Of a stretch of 15,174 nucleotides of DNA, positions 1-8,780 are shown in pieces. Both the position numbers and the translations under genes were made by a program. The DNA is from Phoronis ovalis (lineage: Eukaryota; Phoronida; Phoronidae), in the NCBI GenBank assembly GCA_028565635.1, contig JAOXYB010092938.1:6861-22034 (forward strand), read 5' to 3'. Below the pieces are notes generated by a model. It had not been told where the DNA came from and searched no databases. It saw only the letters and a list, made by a program, of their open reading frames with translations. How positions within the stretch are numbered: position 1 is the stretch's first letter; each line of letters starts with the position of its first letter.

Positions 1-205
1 CAAAAAAAATTCGTTTTACATGTGTAGCTCATACTATCTCATCAATTTTTGTAAACAAATTTTTTGACAGAAAGCACAGGAGAAAAAAAACAAAAGTAGA
101 TAAATTAAGAACTATTTCCCTGTGTGCAGCATTTGTGGAAATCCTTTTAATAATGTTGTCCAATGAAATGTGTGGCTGAATATGTTCTCTTCACTGCAAT
201 TACAG
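1..205 (+). other. TFIIIC90 intron, 3' end
   Basis: AT-rich sequence ending in the acceptor at 204-205. An open frame from the ATG at 163 runs into exon a, but its first 14 codons are the pyrimidine tract and branch region, so they are not taken as coding. Confidence 0.5.
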
Positions 206-392
206 GAATATCTAACAGGGGAATTGATGTGCTAGTTTGCTCAACAGATGGCCTGTTACAAAAAATAGTCATTACAGCAAAGAAAGAGGTATCGTGTTCT
301 CAGATTGCAGCGCTATCTAGTGGAAAAGAAAATAGGGAATTGGCTGGAGTTGACACTTCAGCAAATAAAACACTCTGGGCTTATCTATCAAG
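206..392 (+). CDS. GTF3C4: TFIIIC90 exon a: propeller blade
   Basis: The acceptor is a pyrimidine-rich run ending TTACAG at 200-205. The exon starts with two bases that complete a codon from an upstream exon. It encodes ISNRGIDVLVCSTDGL and onward to LWAYLS, then ends with two bases (AG) before GTTTTT at 393. The hydrophobic-CSTDG-hydrophobic pattern resembles a WD or beta-propeller strand pair. The open frame runs on in both directions, but those extensions read as intron. Confidence 0.7.
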
Positions 393-3300
393 GTTTTTAA
401 ACATTTTGTTTTCAACATGTTGGTTTTATTTAAATATTGGCTATGTAACAATTAAAGTGTTAATCAGAATAACAATAATATGTGTTAGTAGAAAATCTTT
501 GAAATAGTGGGGAAAGTCAACCAGTATTACTTGCAAAGTAATAAAATATGAAACAAGTAGTTTCATATTACAATTTCAAGTACATCAGTACTAGTCAATA
601 ATCAACCAGCACACTAGCAAAGCAATGACATGTGAAACAAATAGTTCATTATTGTTACTATTTATAGTACATTAGTAACACACAATAACAACAGGACTAT
701 TTTATCTCTTTTTAGCTTGCGGAATTATACTTATGACAAGAGTAATAAGGTAATAAAAATAAATCTTTGGTATAAATAAACTACGTGAGTGGTGTGGGTT
801 TGGAAAGCTGACCGGATCTATACCGTACATTCCGTGAGATCAAACAGCACATTGACTACTCAGTGGTTGTGATTGCAGATCCACATGATGTGTTTAATGG
901 CCGGCAGTAACTACGAAAATATTTATAAATTGTGCCCTGTAGTTATTTTGCTGCTATTTTACATACTTAGTCTTGTATTTGGGTGAGCAAACAAACTTTG
1001 ATAATTATAGTGAATACGAAAAAGACAATGTTTTTGGTTAGCTCCAAATTATTTTTAAAAATGTTATACACAACAAAAGGCATCTAGAACATGTACAAAA
1101 GTTGGCAGTGTGAAATTTTACTTATATTAAACATTGTCTGTTTTGATATCAATTAGCACATTATCTATTAATTCAGTTCATTACCTGCCATATCTGCATT
1201 ATCTACACGCAGAATTAATTATTCAGAACTTGTTTCAATTGTTCTTAATGCAGAGAATACAAATTGTAGATTATTCCTTGGTTACTGACATATCTAGTGT
1301 GTATAATCAGAATTTCACACTGCTTGGTGACAAAAAAGTATGGATTTCAAAGTGATATCATGAAATATCATTATGTATAGTATGTGCATCAAATTTGTAA
1401 TGATGGCATTACTAGGATTACCTGTAATACTTGTTATTACTGCCTATGGGTGGTCTTTAATATGATGGAATTACTAAACATATCGATGGGTTCATAACTG
1501 AAGGAAAACATGATAAACAAAATATAATTTAGCAGTTCTCAGAAACTTTCCAAACTCTTTTATATGGTTTGTAAAAAATGCAAATAGTAAGCTACACATT
1601 TCATTTATTGCAGGTATCATGTACTCTTCATATCTTTGTGAATTGCTCTTTGAAAGAGGCAGCTCAACAATTCACAACAAAAGGTATATTTTCTTGAAAT
1701 ATGTGAAAACTATCAGACTCCTATGCATTTATATCATGCTATGCATTAATCAGCATACTTCTTTATGTTTTATAAAAGAGATGGTTTCTAAAGCTTGTCA
1801 TGGGGACAGGAATAATTAAAATGTTTTTTTGCATTATCTATATTCATATCAAGTAATCTGGCTGTATAATGTACTAAGGGATAGATTGGTATCAATTACA
1901 AATTCTTAATTATGGGAAATTTAAGAGGGCATGACATTTTACAGAATCTCTAACATGTCTTTCATTGTTGTGCTTTATTGTATTTGTTTGTTTGTTTTTC
2001 AGATTCTGATACTATTAAATCTGATTGTTTGTTAGCAACTCACCATTTGATAAGCAGAAGTACATTAGGTTTTGAAATCCCAGTGGACCAATCAGAAACA
2101 ATGTCTTATGATCAGTTAGCAAGATTTTACAAGAAATGTTTCTTAGCTAATGCAGAAGATTTCAAAAGGGTATGAAAGTACATCTTTTCTTACTTCATTG
2201 CTCTTTCCAGACTATATTTCTGTATTATATTCCGTTATTTGCAACTATACAGTCATTTTTTCTGTTTGATATTTAACTCTTTATTCACCCCTCTAGATGA
2301 TCAATCATGTACATGCGTGTATTCATGTCTGAATTGTTATTAAAGGAGAAATCTTTCCACCTTTATCTTAAGGCTTCTTTGTAGCCATCGTACCAAGTCA
2401 GAGAGATTTATTAATATAACTCTTATAAATAATAGGTTAATTTTAGATATTTTACTCAAGACATGTATTTATACTCGAATGACTTGTATATGAGAAAAGT
2501 ATAAGTGCAAGTCTTGAGTAAAATATCTAATGTGCATTATTAACTAAATCTACAAAATGCACTAGTATGACTTTAACATAACCCCCTTCTTTCCATGACC
2601 CATCTCAACTCACTGAGGAGCATATGACGAAGTTACTAGTTAGCTCACTACACTGGGGCACACCCAACAAGTACTCATTTTACGACTAAGTGAACCAAGG
2701 CGGTACATGTTAGACTTGCAGCCCAACAAGCCACCAAAGAAAGAACTTTCATTTCAGAGTGTAGAATCAAACCTGTGATCTCTGGATTACTAGTTTTAAG
2801 TACTTTTTACCAATAGGACTAGTTATGACAAATCATAAGTATACAATGTGCTCTTATAAAAAAGGTAGCACAAAGTTTCAAGAAGATAATAATATTATAA
2901 TTATATACAAAAGTTTGAGTAAGGGATGTAGACGTTGAATAGCAACAAAATACTATCAGTTAGAAAAAGAACTAAATGAACAAGTATATATGCACTGTTC
3001 ATATCTTATTGACTGCTGTAAGAAGAATTTTATATATGAATGGATATATCCATTGTTTGATTATTATAGAAAACTTTGTTTTAGGAAGCTCTTAAGAAAG
3101 ATATTCTTGATTTGGAAGAGGAAATCTTATGCAAACATTTTATGAGAAAATTAAGGGATGTGCCATCAGAAAGATATCAAAGCAATCAAGTGGAATTAAA
3201 ACCATTATATAACTGGTTGAAAGATAAGGATGGACTTATATTTTGTGAGTTAAAAAGATTGATTATAACAGCAAAGGAAAACTTATCAGGAGAAGAAAAA

Positions 3301-6300
3301 TGTGAAATTTGTCAGGAACGTATCCTTTGTCTTTGTTTGTAATGTTTGATTGTATACTGAATTTATACATGTAATTGTTTATTATTTAAATCATTGTCTT
3401 ATGCAAGGGAAATCATTCTTTTGAAATGTGACTTGGGTAAAGAAATAATTTAAAACAATATTCAAGCCGTCGAAATCTTTTATAAAATGGGTAATAGTTT
3501 TTTTACGCATATTTAGTAGATATTTAACATCCAAAATTTTTATCTAACTGTGCAATATGTGTTCCCTTTCTGTTTAGTGTAAAATGAATCCACTACCAGC
3601 TTAAATTTGATACTGTTATTTTGTACTAGATAGATTGGAAATCTATCTAAAACAAATATAAAGTTAAATAATACTTTCTTCAGCCTCTAACTGAATAAAT
3701 TGTTTGAAATTTATAAAGCAGTTTCAGTTGATTTTCTTTAACATAAATCAGCTGTACCAGTAGAAAGCATGTTTCAAGGAAGCTGCAAAAATGGACATAC
3801 ATTTGGTAAGATAATCCTAATTAAATGTTAATTAGAACACCATATGTTTTTATTTTATAGACGTACATTAGTGAGATAAACTCAAATTGAATTTCACGTT
3901 TATTTGGTATAAAGACAATTGATTTTCCCATCCACTTCTATAGTAAATTCATGTAATTTAAATCATTATAAACTGAATTTCCCAAACATTTCGCGAAGAA
4001 AATGACCTGTTAAGAACTGAAGATTATTATGTATGCTACTCCCAGTTAATTTTTCGCACAGGCATGACCAGCAAAAATTTTTGCTATTCCACTATTTCAG
4101 GAAAATGCAACCTAACAACTGACAAAATTCATAGCTTTGCCCTAGCTTAAATAATCCTATCAAATTTTGGTTTATTTTACTTTAAAAAGCTAATATTACT
4201 TTCAATCTCTTGTACAGTGATTTTCCTTTCAAACAGAAACAAACAAAAAAGCCAGCGCCAAGGAGGAAAAAAATCATAAATTTAAGGTTGACGGACTTCT
4301 TCCAGCAGGGCCAGACCACTCCGCCACCACTGTGTTTACACCAATTGTGACCTTATGCCATTTTCTAGTGCAGTTACATGTATGTTAAGGAACTTTTAAC
4401 TGTATAGCATGATATCTTTTTATTTTGGGACTCGTATGCAAAACCATTGAATTTCTGCGGTTTAAAATATCACATTAATCTGTTTTCATGGAGGAATATT
4501 TTGTTAGATTATTTTTTGTAATTAACAAAATACCGATGGTTTCAAAGTGTTTTGGTTGTATTGTCATTATTAATATTTTTATACCCTTTGCACATAGCTA
4601 AAAACAGGGCAGATTTAATTTTGACCTGGATAACTTCCAGTATGGACGACTAATGGCTATCGTTTTGAGCTACTGTCCAGAAAGGCAGTGCTGACTCAAC
4701 AATTAAAAGGTGGAATCTTGAAGTCTATAAGTGGTTGAGTATATTAGGCTAGGTGGGATTTTAGATTGACCTTGTAGGTCAAATGCCGATTCGAATCTTC
4801 AACACTTTTCATTGTGTGTAATACTTTCTTTGTTTCCAATCAGCTTTATAAGTTGTACAGCGTAAACAAAATTCAGGTATTGTTTTGACTTGGAACACTT
4901 TCAAGATGGCTGTCTGGTGGTCATGTTTCTTGTAACACTTCAGTTCTTATTCGATACAGGGCTAATAAAAGTCAAGTACAGATCAGCTTCAGTTTTTATG
5001 CAATCAGTTTTGTATTTGATACAGGGAAATAATGGGTCAAAGTACAGGTCAGGTATAAGTTTGACCTGAATTACTTCCAAGATGGCTGACTTATTAGTTT
5101 CTATCTGATTTTGCTTAATATTCGGTACAGGATAATTACAGGTCAAAGTACAAACCGGATGTAATATTGATATTATTTTATAACTTCCAATATGGATGAC
5201 TGGTGTCCATATGTTTGTTCCCGAGATGGTGTAACACATTGCACTAGGAGCTGGAAAGAAGAAGTGTTGTCTGGATGATTCGATGGTTGAATTATTAAGG
5301 CCATATAGCTGGTTAAATTAAGAGGATTAGACTAGGTGACATTTTAGAATTACCTTGAAAAGGGAGTCAAACACCTATTCAAAACTTTAGAAAATCTTAG
5401 TTGTCAAGCTATTTTTTGCCCTGTGTATCTTAAAAGTAATACAGAGAGATATCCTATTACCTCAGAAGAAATGCAAAGGCCAAAATACAGTTCAAGGTAG
5501 ATTTTGACCTAGTTCACACCTATTATGGCCAACTGGCCGCCCAGTCCGAATAAATCCATCCGTTAGTGTTCCGTACCTTCTCAACTAACGTCTGTCAATT
5601 TTTGTTATATTCCTTCAATTTAACAAGAGCGAAATAATTACTTCATTAATCTTTTGCCAACCCAGATAAACCTTTCTCTCAGCATGATCCATCGTCGCCT
5701 ACCACGTCTATTCCATAATTATGACTCATTCTGAACAGGTAGTGTCGGGGAGCTTGCTTTTTTGCTTAGCGGACTATATAGATAGTCCACTGTTATATCT
5801 AGTATTGTAAGCCTATAGCTGAAAATGCCATAGGCATCTATCTGCCAAAGCATACCTCATGTTAGCTGTTTATTATCTTTTAACGATCATCATAATTTAT
5901 TTTTACAGTTCGCTGTTGTCAAAGTCTGAATCTATGCAGAGGACGATATATCAAAACATGCGTCATTTGCCAGTCTTGCTCTATAATGGATAATTCTGGT
6001 AATTACTATGCTATATTTCTTTAATATTTGGCATAAGGACACAGTTGATTATCTCATCCACTTCTATCATTATAAAAGAATCCACATCAACGCAGCAAAA
6101 TGTGATCTTGTAAGAACTGAAGGTTATTATGTATCCAACTCAAAGTAAGTTTTGTTATACTGGCAAGAGCATCAGATTTTTTGCAGTTTCGCTCTGATGA
6201 CTCCTCCTGGAAAGATACCATATGAAGGACTAATATTTGTGCCAGGGGCCACTATCCACTTGGTAGGAGTGTACCGCCAAGGGATCCGAACCCTGATCTT

Positions 6301-7314
6301 GAAATAACCCCAGAATTGCCAAAACCAACCACCCTGAAATATCCTAGTGTGAAAAAAATAAGCCCAAAACTGTTGAAATACTATCCCAAAAATCATAATT
6401 TTCCAAAACAATAAAAAAAAACCTTTAAATTTGGTAATTTCTCTCCCACGGTATCTGTATCAATCTCTCACTCTTTGATTTTCTCCAAACAAAAAGAATC
6501 AAAAATGCCAGTGCAAAAGGAGGAAAGAACAAAAAATTAAGGTTAAGCACTACATTTGGCCTTGAATGTTCTGCCACTAATTTTGTCATTGTGCCAATGT
6601 GCACTTTGTTATCCTCTTATGCTAATGCATATTGGAAAGCATGTACATGTATGTTTCATTTATGTCTTATTTTTCTGTAAATATAGATTACACTAAAAGT
6701 AGCTTATATATTTCATTCATAACTGTAATTATCCTTTAGACTGATACTGTTTAAGCACTACAGGCATTTTATTGAACCAAGTTTAAATAATGGATTGCTA
6801 GAATATCTTCTGGTGGGATTTAAGTATGATTTACCAGCGATACAGCTTTAAAGTCAGAGGAGATACAACATGACTAGGAAATCACTTTTTAATGATATAC
6901 TTAACATTAATTCTGAGATATTTCTGTCTGGCATTAAAAGTATTAAAACTTTTTTGTTAACCTCCTTGCACAATATATAGTATAATTAACTGATTTTGAC
7001 TTCACAGATCACGTACACTGAGCTCTTGTAAAAGTGATTTTGGAACTTGTGTGTTTTATCTGTATATATGTGGATGCTGTTATAATTTATTGTCTCCCTG
7101 TATATGTTTTATAGACTGTTCTTCTATTTCTAGAAACCCAAAGTGAATATATGCATCCTTACAAAATAAAGCGATACTGTATGAGCTGTTTGCTGATGAT
7201 ATTTTACTGTATATTTTATTTCTTACAATAGTATTTTGATTCTTTGTAGGTTCATCTTGGTTTAAGGATATCTGTTCTTCAGTTTGTACATTTTGTGGAC
7301 ATGTTATGACATGA
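206..7314 (+). CDS. GTF3C4: TFIIIC90 subunit of RNA polymerase III factor TFIIIC, 3' part of gene (8 exons)
   Basis: Joined exons 206-392, 716-749, 1614-1683, 2003-2169, 3085-3319, 3752-3805, 5909-5998 and 7250-7314 give 902 nt: two bases of a split codon, 299 residues and a TGA stop. Every junction keeps phase. Residues 1-62 read like a beta-propeller blade (IDVLVCSTDGLLQKIVI). Residues about 97-224 look helical and charged. Residues 225-299 form a Cys/His-rich zinc domain: CEIC, GSC-KNGH, RCC, LC, CVICQSC, then DIC, SVC and TFCGH. The order propeller, helical linker, C-terminal treble-clef zinc domain with a C..GH..RCC core is what I know of TFIIIC90, which sits in the nuclear TFIIIC complex that recognises internal A and B boxes of tRNA genes. 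The family call rests on recalled motif layout, not on a search. The 5' exons, start codon and promoter lie upstream of the window. Confidence 0.8.
393..715 (+). other. TFIIIC90 intron
   Basis: AT-rich, between exon a and the micro-exon. Two loosely similar halves both carry a caaccag word, a GCAAAG word and TGAAACAA followed by TAGTTCA or TAGTTTCA (about 517-575 and 602-650), suggesting an old local duplication. Nothing else is seen. Confidence 0.5.
716..749 (+). CDS. GTF3C4: TFIIIC90 exon b: 34-nt micro-exon
   Basis: The acceptor TCTCTTTTTAG ends at 715 and the donor GTAATA starts at 750. The exon adds one base to complete the Ser codon left by exon a, then eleven codons (LRNYTYDKSNK), ending in phase 0 as exon c requires. 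Without it exons a and c do not join in frame: exon c hits a stop after eight codons. The donor is weaker than average, so this is the least certain exon. Confidence 0.55.
750..1613 (+). other. TFIIIC90 intron
   Basis: AT-rich intron. It contains one short stretch (812-910) whose translation looks protein-like but has stops on both sides and no clear splice sites; it is not called as an exon. No repeat or RNA gene was recognised. Confidence 0.5.
1614..1683 (+). CDS. GTF3C4: TFIIIC90 exon c
   Basis: The acceptor TTTATTGCAG ends at 1613 and the donor AAAG|GTATAT follows 1683. Phase 0 reading gives VSCTLHIFVNC then SLKEAAQQFTTK, leaving one base that joins exon d to make Asp. The apparent ATG at 1619 belongs to a different frame and is not used. 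Confidence 0.68.
2003..2169 (+). CDS. GTF3C4: TFIIIC90 exon d
   Basis: The acceptor is a T-rich TTTG-repeat tract ending TTTTTCAG at 2002; the donor GTATGA begins at 2170. It encodes DSDTIKSDCLLATHHLISRS and onward to AEDFKR, ending in phase 0. The composition is helical and charged, consistent with a linker between the propeller and the zinc domain. Confidence 0.75.
2443..2530 (+). repeat. Long intronic hairpin (32-bp stem, 24-nt loop)
   Basis: Arm 2443-2474 pairs with arm 2499-2530. The outer 20 bases (2443-2462 against 2511-2530) are perfectly complementary. The inner 12 pair with one A/A mismatch and two positions that are G-U wobbles when read as + strand RNA. A further six bases (2436-2441, GTTAAT, against 2539-2544, ATTAAC) pair beyond an asymmetric bulge. 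It lies in the intron between exons d and e, on the transcribed strand. It could be a fold-back MITE or a pre-miRNA-like hairpin; the sequence alone does not decide. Confidence 0.85.
2545..3084 (+). other. TFIIIC90 intron remainder
   Basis: AT-rich with a slightly GC-richer patch around 2580-2780. No reading frame, RNA gene or repeat structure was recognised. Confidence 0.45.
3085..3319 (+). CDS. GTF3C4: TFIIIC90 exon e: helical linker and first zinc ligands
   Basis: The acceptor TTTGTTTTAG ends at 3084 and the donor GTATCC starts at 3320. It encodes EALKKDILDLEEEILCK, a long charged stretch with YNWLKDKDG, and ends GEEKCEICQE plus one base. The CEIC pair is taken as the first two ligands of the C-terminal zinc domain, which is spread over this exon and the next three. 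Confidence 0.8.
3752..3805 (+). CDS. GTF3C4: TFIIIC90 exon f: 54-nt zinc-domain exon
   Basis: The acceptor AACATAAATCAG ends at 3751 and the donor G|GTAAGA follows 3805. The exon starts by completing a Pro codon, reads VPVESMFQGSCKNGHTF, and leaves one base that makes Val with the next exon. It supplies the conserved-looking C-x3-H of the zinc domain. It contains no ATG-led reading frame of note and is found only by phase and motif logic. Confidence 0.75.
3900..4390 (+). repeat. Dispersed repeat, copy A (intron after exon f)
   Basis: Two blocks (about 3900-4085 and 4200-4390) match copy B (about 6023-6187 and 6458-6660) in the same order and orientation. Shared words include CATCCACTTCTAT, TAAGAACTGAAG followed by TTATTATGTAT, TCAATCTCT, and a GCCAGYGC plus AGGAGGAAA stretch before TTAAGGTT. 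Identity looks moderate, with indels. Copy A lacks most of the roughly 240 bp present in the middle of copy B. Confidence 0.65.
4732..4806 (+). repeat. tRNA-like (SINE-type) segment, copy 1
   Basis: TGGTTGAG, then TAGGCTAGGTGGG resembles a polymerase III A box, and GATTCGAATC at 4788-4797 resembles the core of a B box about 35 bases further on. No acceptor stem or poly(A) tail was seen, so this is a relic at best. A second, more decayed copy is at about 5310-5390. Confidence 0.4.
5310..5390 (+). repeat. tRNA-like (SINE-type) segment, copy 2
   Basis: Parallels copy 1: TGGTTAAAT, then GATTAGACTAGGTG, ATTTTAGA and ACCTTG in the same order. The B-box position is decayed to TATTCAAAAC. The likeness shows that a longer unit than the GGTCA repeat was duplicated in this field. 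Confidence 0.4.
5537..5908 (+). other. TFIIIC90 intron, end of exon f-g intron
   Basis: Ordinary AT-rich intron leading to the acceptor at 5907-5908. A small palindromic patch, GCGGACTATATAGATAGTCCAC near 5769-5790, is the only structure noted. Confidence 0.4.
5909..5998 (+). CDS. GTF3C4: TFIIIC90 exon g: zinc-domain core
   Basis: The acceptor TTATTTTTACAG ends at 5908 and the donor G|GTAATTAC follows 5998. It reads RCCQSLNLCRGR, then YIKTCVICQSCSIMDNS, in phase with exon f. The RCC and CVICQSC cysteines continue the zinc-ligand series. Confidence 0.78.
6023..6660 (+). repeat. Dispersed repeat, copy B with inserted segment
   Basis: Same family as copy A, starting about 25 bases inside the next intron. 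Between its two matching blocks lies an extra stretch of about 240 bp (roughly 6190-6425). This is GC-richer and contains GGGATCCGAACCC at 6281-6293, which on the - strand reads as a B-box-like GGGTTCGGATCCC. The insert may be a separate SINE-like element, or copy A may have lost it. Confidence 0.6.
6661..7249 (+). other. TFIIIC90 last intron, remainder
   Basis: AT-rich; ends in the acceptor at 7248-7249. Nothing further recognised. Confidence 0.45.
7250..7314 (+). CDS. GTF3C4: TFIIIC90 terminal exon with stop codon
   Basis: The acceptor GATTCTTTGTAG ends at 7249. Two bases complete a Gly codon, then SSWFKDICSSVCTFCGHVMT is followed by TGA at 7312-7314. The closing Cys-x3-Cys-x2-Cys-Gly-His fits the last ligands of the zinc domain, and a protein ending just after the domain is expected for this subunit. 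Confidence 0.78.
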
Positions 7315-7592
7315 TAGTCCTTGTTATGTTTGTGCCATCTATTTTTATCACAAAAAAAATTCTACGTTCACATATGTGGTATATTGTATAATATTGGTAA
7401 AATTGTTTATACACCCATATGTAGCTGTTGTGTTGTGTGCAGGAGGCATGGGTAAACATTTTTTAAGTATGTTTTTTTAAATGTCATAAAGTGCCAAGTA
7501 AAACGATTTCTGTAATTTCTTCATGAACAGTTTTAAATATTTCAGGCTTGCTTTTGTGATGTTGGAAAAAATGAAGTTAAGTAACAATGTAT

Positions 7593-7644
7593 ACAGGTAT
7601 TGAATATAACAATACACAGGTATTGAATATAACAATACACAGGT
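7593..7644 (+). repeat. 23-nt tandem repeat, 2.3 copies, in 3' UTR
   Basis: Units 7593-7615 and 7616-7638 are identical, beginning ACAGGTATTG and ending ACAATAC; a partial third unit covers 7639-7644. Perfect identity suggests a recent slippage event. Confidence 0.9.
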
Positions 7645-7934
7645 TATGAAAATTGGAAAGTTTGTGTCATCATTTTGTTGCTTGTGTGTTTCAGAAATAC
7701 TCAACAGGTAGTCGTTAGTCGTGGATTATTGAAACTTTTAGGGACACATTAAGAAATTTGCTTGTGCGTATGTCCGCTATGTATATTAATTCGTGATAAA
7801 AGGTTTCATGGTAGCATCGGGCTGTAGATATTTATGAAACATCTGTTATTATTGAAGTGAATAGAGTAATCAGTTGCCGTAAATCTATATTAAATATCAT
7901 TCATGATTATATTTTATCTTGTGAACTTTTTTAC

Positions 7935-7940
7935 AATAAA
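7935..7940 (+). terminator. AATAAA polyadenylation signal, TFIIIC90 gene
   Basis: Canonical hexamer about 620 bases after the TGA, followed by an A-rich and then T-rich stretch. An alternative AATAAA is at 8006-8011. Confidence 0.5.
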
Positions 7941-7958
7941 AAAGACAAAAGCTGAAAC

Positions 7959-7964
7959 TTTATT
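7959..7964 (-). terminator. AATAAA polyadenylation signal on - strand, peptide gene
   Basis: TTTATT on the + strand reads AATAAA on the - strand, about 820 bases past the stop of the peptide gene. It lies 18 bases from the + strand signal, so the two genes may share their termination region. A weaker, nearer choice is ATTAAA at 8363-8358. Confidence 0.35.
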
Positions 7965-8011
7965 GACAAATTTTAATTTAATTTTTTGCATTAATCTTTG
8001 TTAGCAATAAA

Positions 8012-8780
8012 TATGAGAAATATCGTTCGTTATCAAAAATTAATCGTATAACACCATTATTGTCCACTTCAGATATGAAGTCATCAACAATAATTATAGC
8101 ACTCGGTATTAATTGTTTAGTTCAAATAGATTATAAATATCAATTATTATCAATAATGTATTGTTACACATTTGTCTCCATTTGCTAGACGTATACATCG
8201 ACAAATCTTGATTTACAAAGTGCCTGACCATATGTTGATAGATACTATGAGGTTAAATTGCGTACAAATGTGTTTTGCTGAACTGACACGTGTACTTTCC
8301 TCGAAAACCTAAAGATGATTCTACAAGATCCGGGTCACTTCCAAGTTTATCAGATATTTTAATAAAGTCATCTAATTAAAAGGCAGTTGTGCTTAATTAT
8401 GAAGCCTCTCCCTTATTTTCATTAGGCACAAAAGTTTAAACAGAAGACAACTGCTATTGAGGATCATACATCATTATTCCCTTGTACATGTATGTGAAAT
8501 TCGTATGCATATTATTATTTTAAAAGCAAAAACTGCGTATACTGAAATTCAATAAAAATGGAATGTACAGGAATCACTTCTGCTCCTGGAAAGTTTTTTT
8601 GACGCAGGTGCCGAAAATATCCAACAGATCTGCAAGTCAATATTTTGACGAGGTTTCCGCACAGTTACACAATCATTATACCTAAAAAAAGCACAAGTTT
8701 GTGAAAAGTGTCTACGATATTTTCGTGACCCACGGACGGAATGACGTGGAACTAAGCACTGAGGGTTTTCTCGTCAAGTG
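8012..8780 (-). other. Probable 3' UTR of peptide gene / intergenic
   Basis: No coding sequence seen. A stem can form between 8382-8390 and 8447-8455 (nine pairs), with an inner stem 8391-8397 against 8421-8427. The + strand open frame starting at 8701 lies opposite the peptide exon and is a shadow. Confidence 0.4.

Larger units (their letters stand above)
4598..5536 (+). repeat. Degenerate repeat field with GGTCA and CCAAGATGGC words
   Basis: Six or so diverged copies of a unit of about 80 bp: ATACAGG..AAT, GGTCAAAGTACAG, GTCAGG, TTTGACCTG, then ACTTCCAAGATGGCTGACT. Copies lie near 4610-4655, 4871-4921, 4953-4992 (partial), 5019-5092, 5125-5200 and 5440-5536. The best copy is 5019-5092. Spacers hold two related tRNA-like segments. 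Such repeats are typical of bivalve introns. The - strand open frame across it is a by-product. Confidence 0.7.
7315..7960 (+). other. Predicted 3' UTR of TFIIIC90 gene
   Basis: Runs from the TGA to just beyond the first good AATAAA at 7935-7940. It is T-rich without long frames and contains a 23-nt tandem repeat. The end point is inferred from the signal only; a second AATAAA lies at 8006-8011. Confidence 0.5.

Noticed and set aside
163-507. Continuous 114-codon frame through exon a starting at an ATG
   Set aside because: Its ends run through the pyrimidine tract before 205 and past the donor at 393 into T-rich sequence; only 206-392 reads as coding.
812-910. Protein-like + strand stretch containing YRTFREIKQHIDYSVVVIAD in the intron between exons b and c
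   Set aside because: Bounded by stops on both sides, only 32 codons, no clear acceptor or donor, and not needed for frame between exons b and c. Possibly a decayed coding fragment.
4940-5239. - strand 99-codon frame
   Set aside because: Runs through the GGTCA repeat field and shows no protein family features.
6172-6411. - strand frame rich in Trp and Phe
   Set aside because: Lies in the inserted segment of repeat copy B; composition follows the repeat, with no domain sense.
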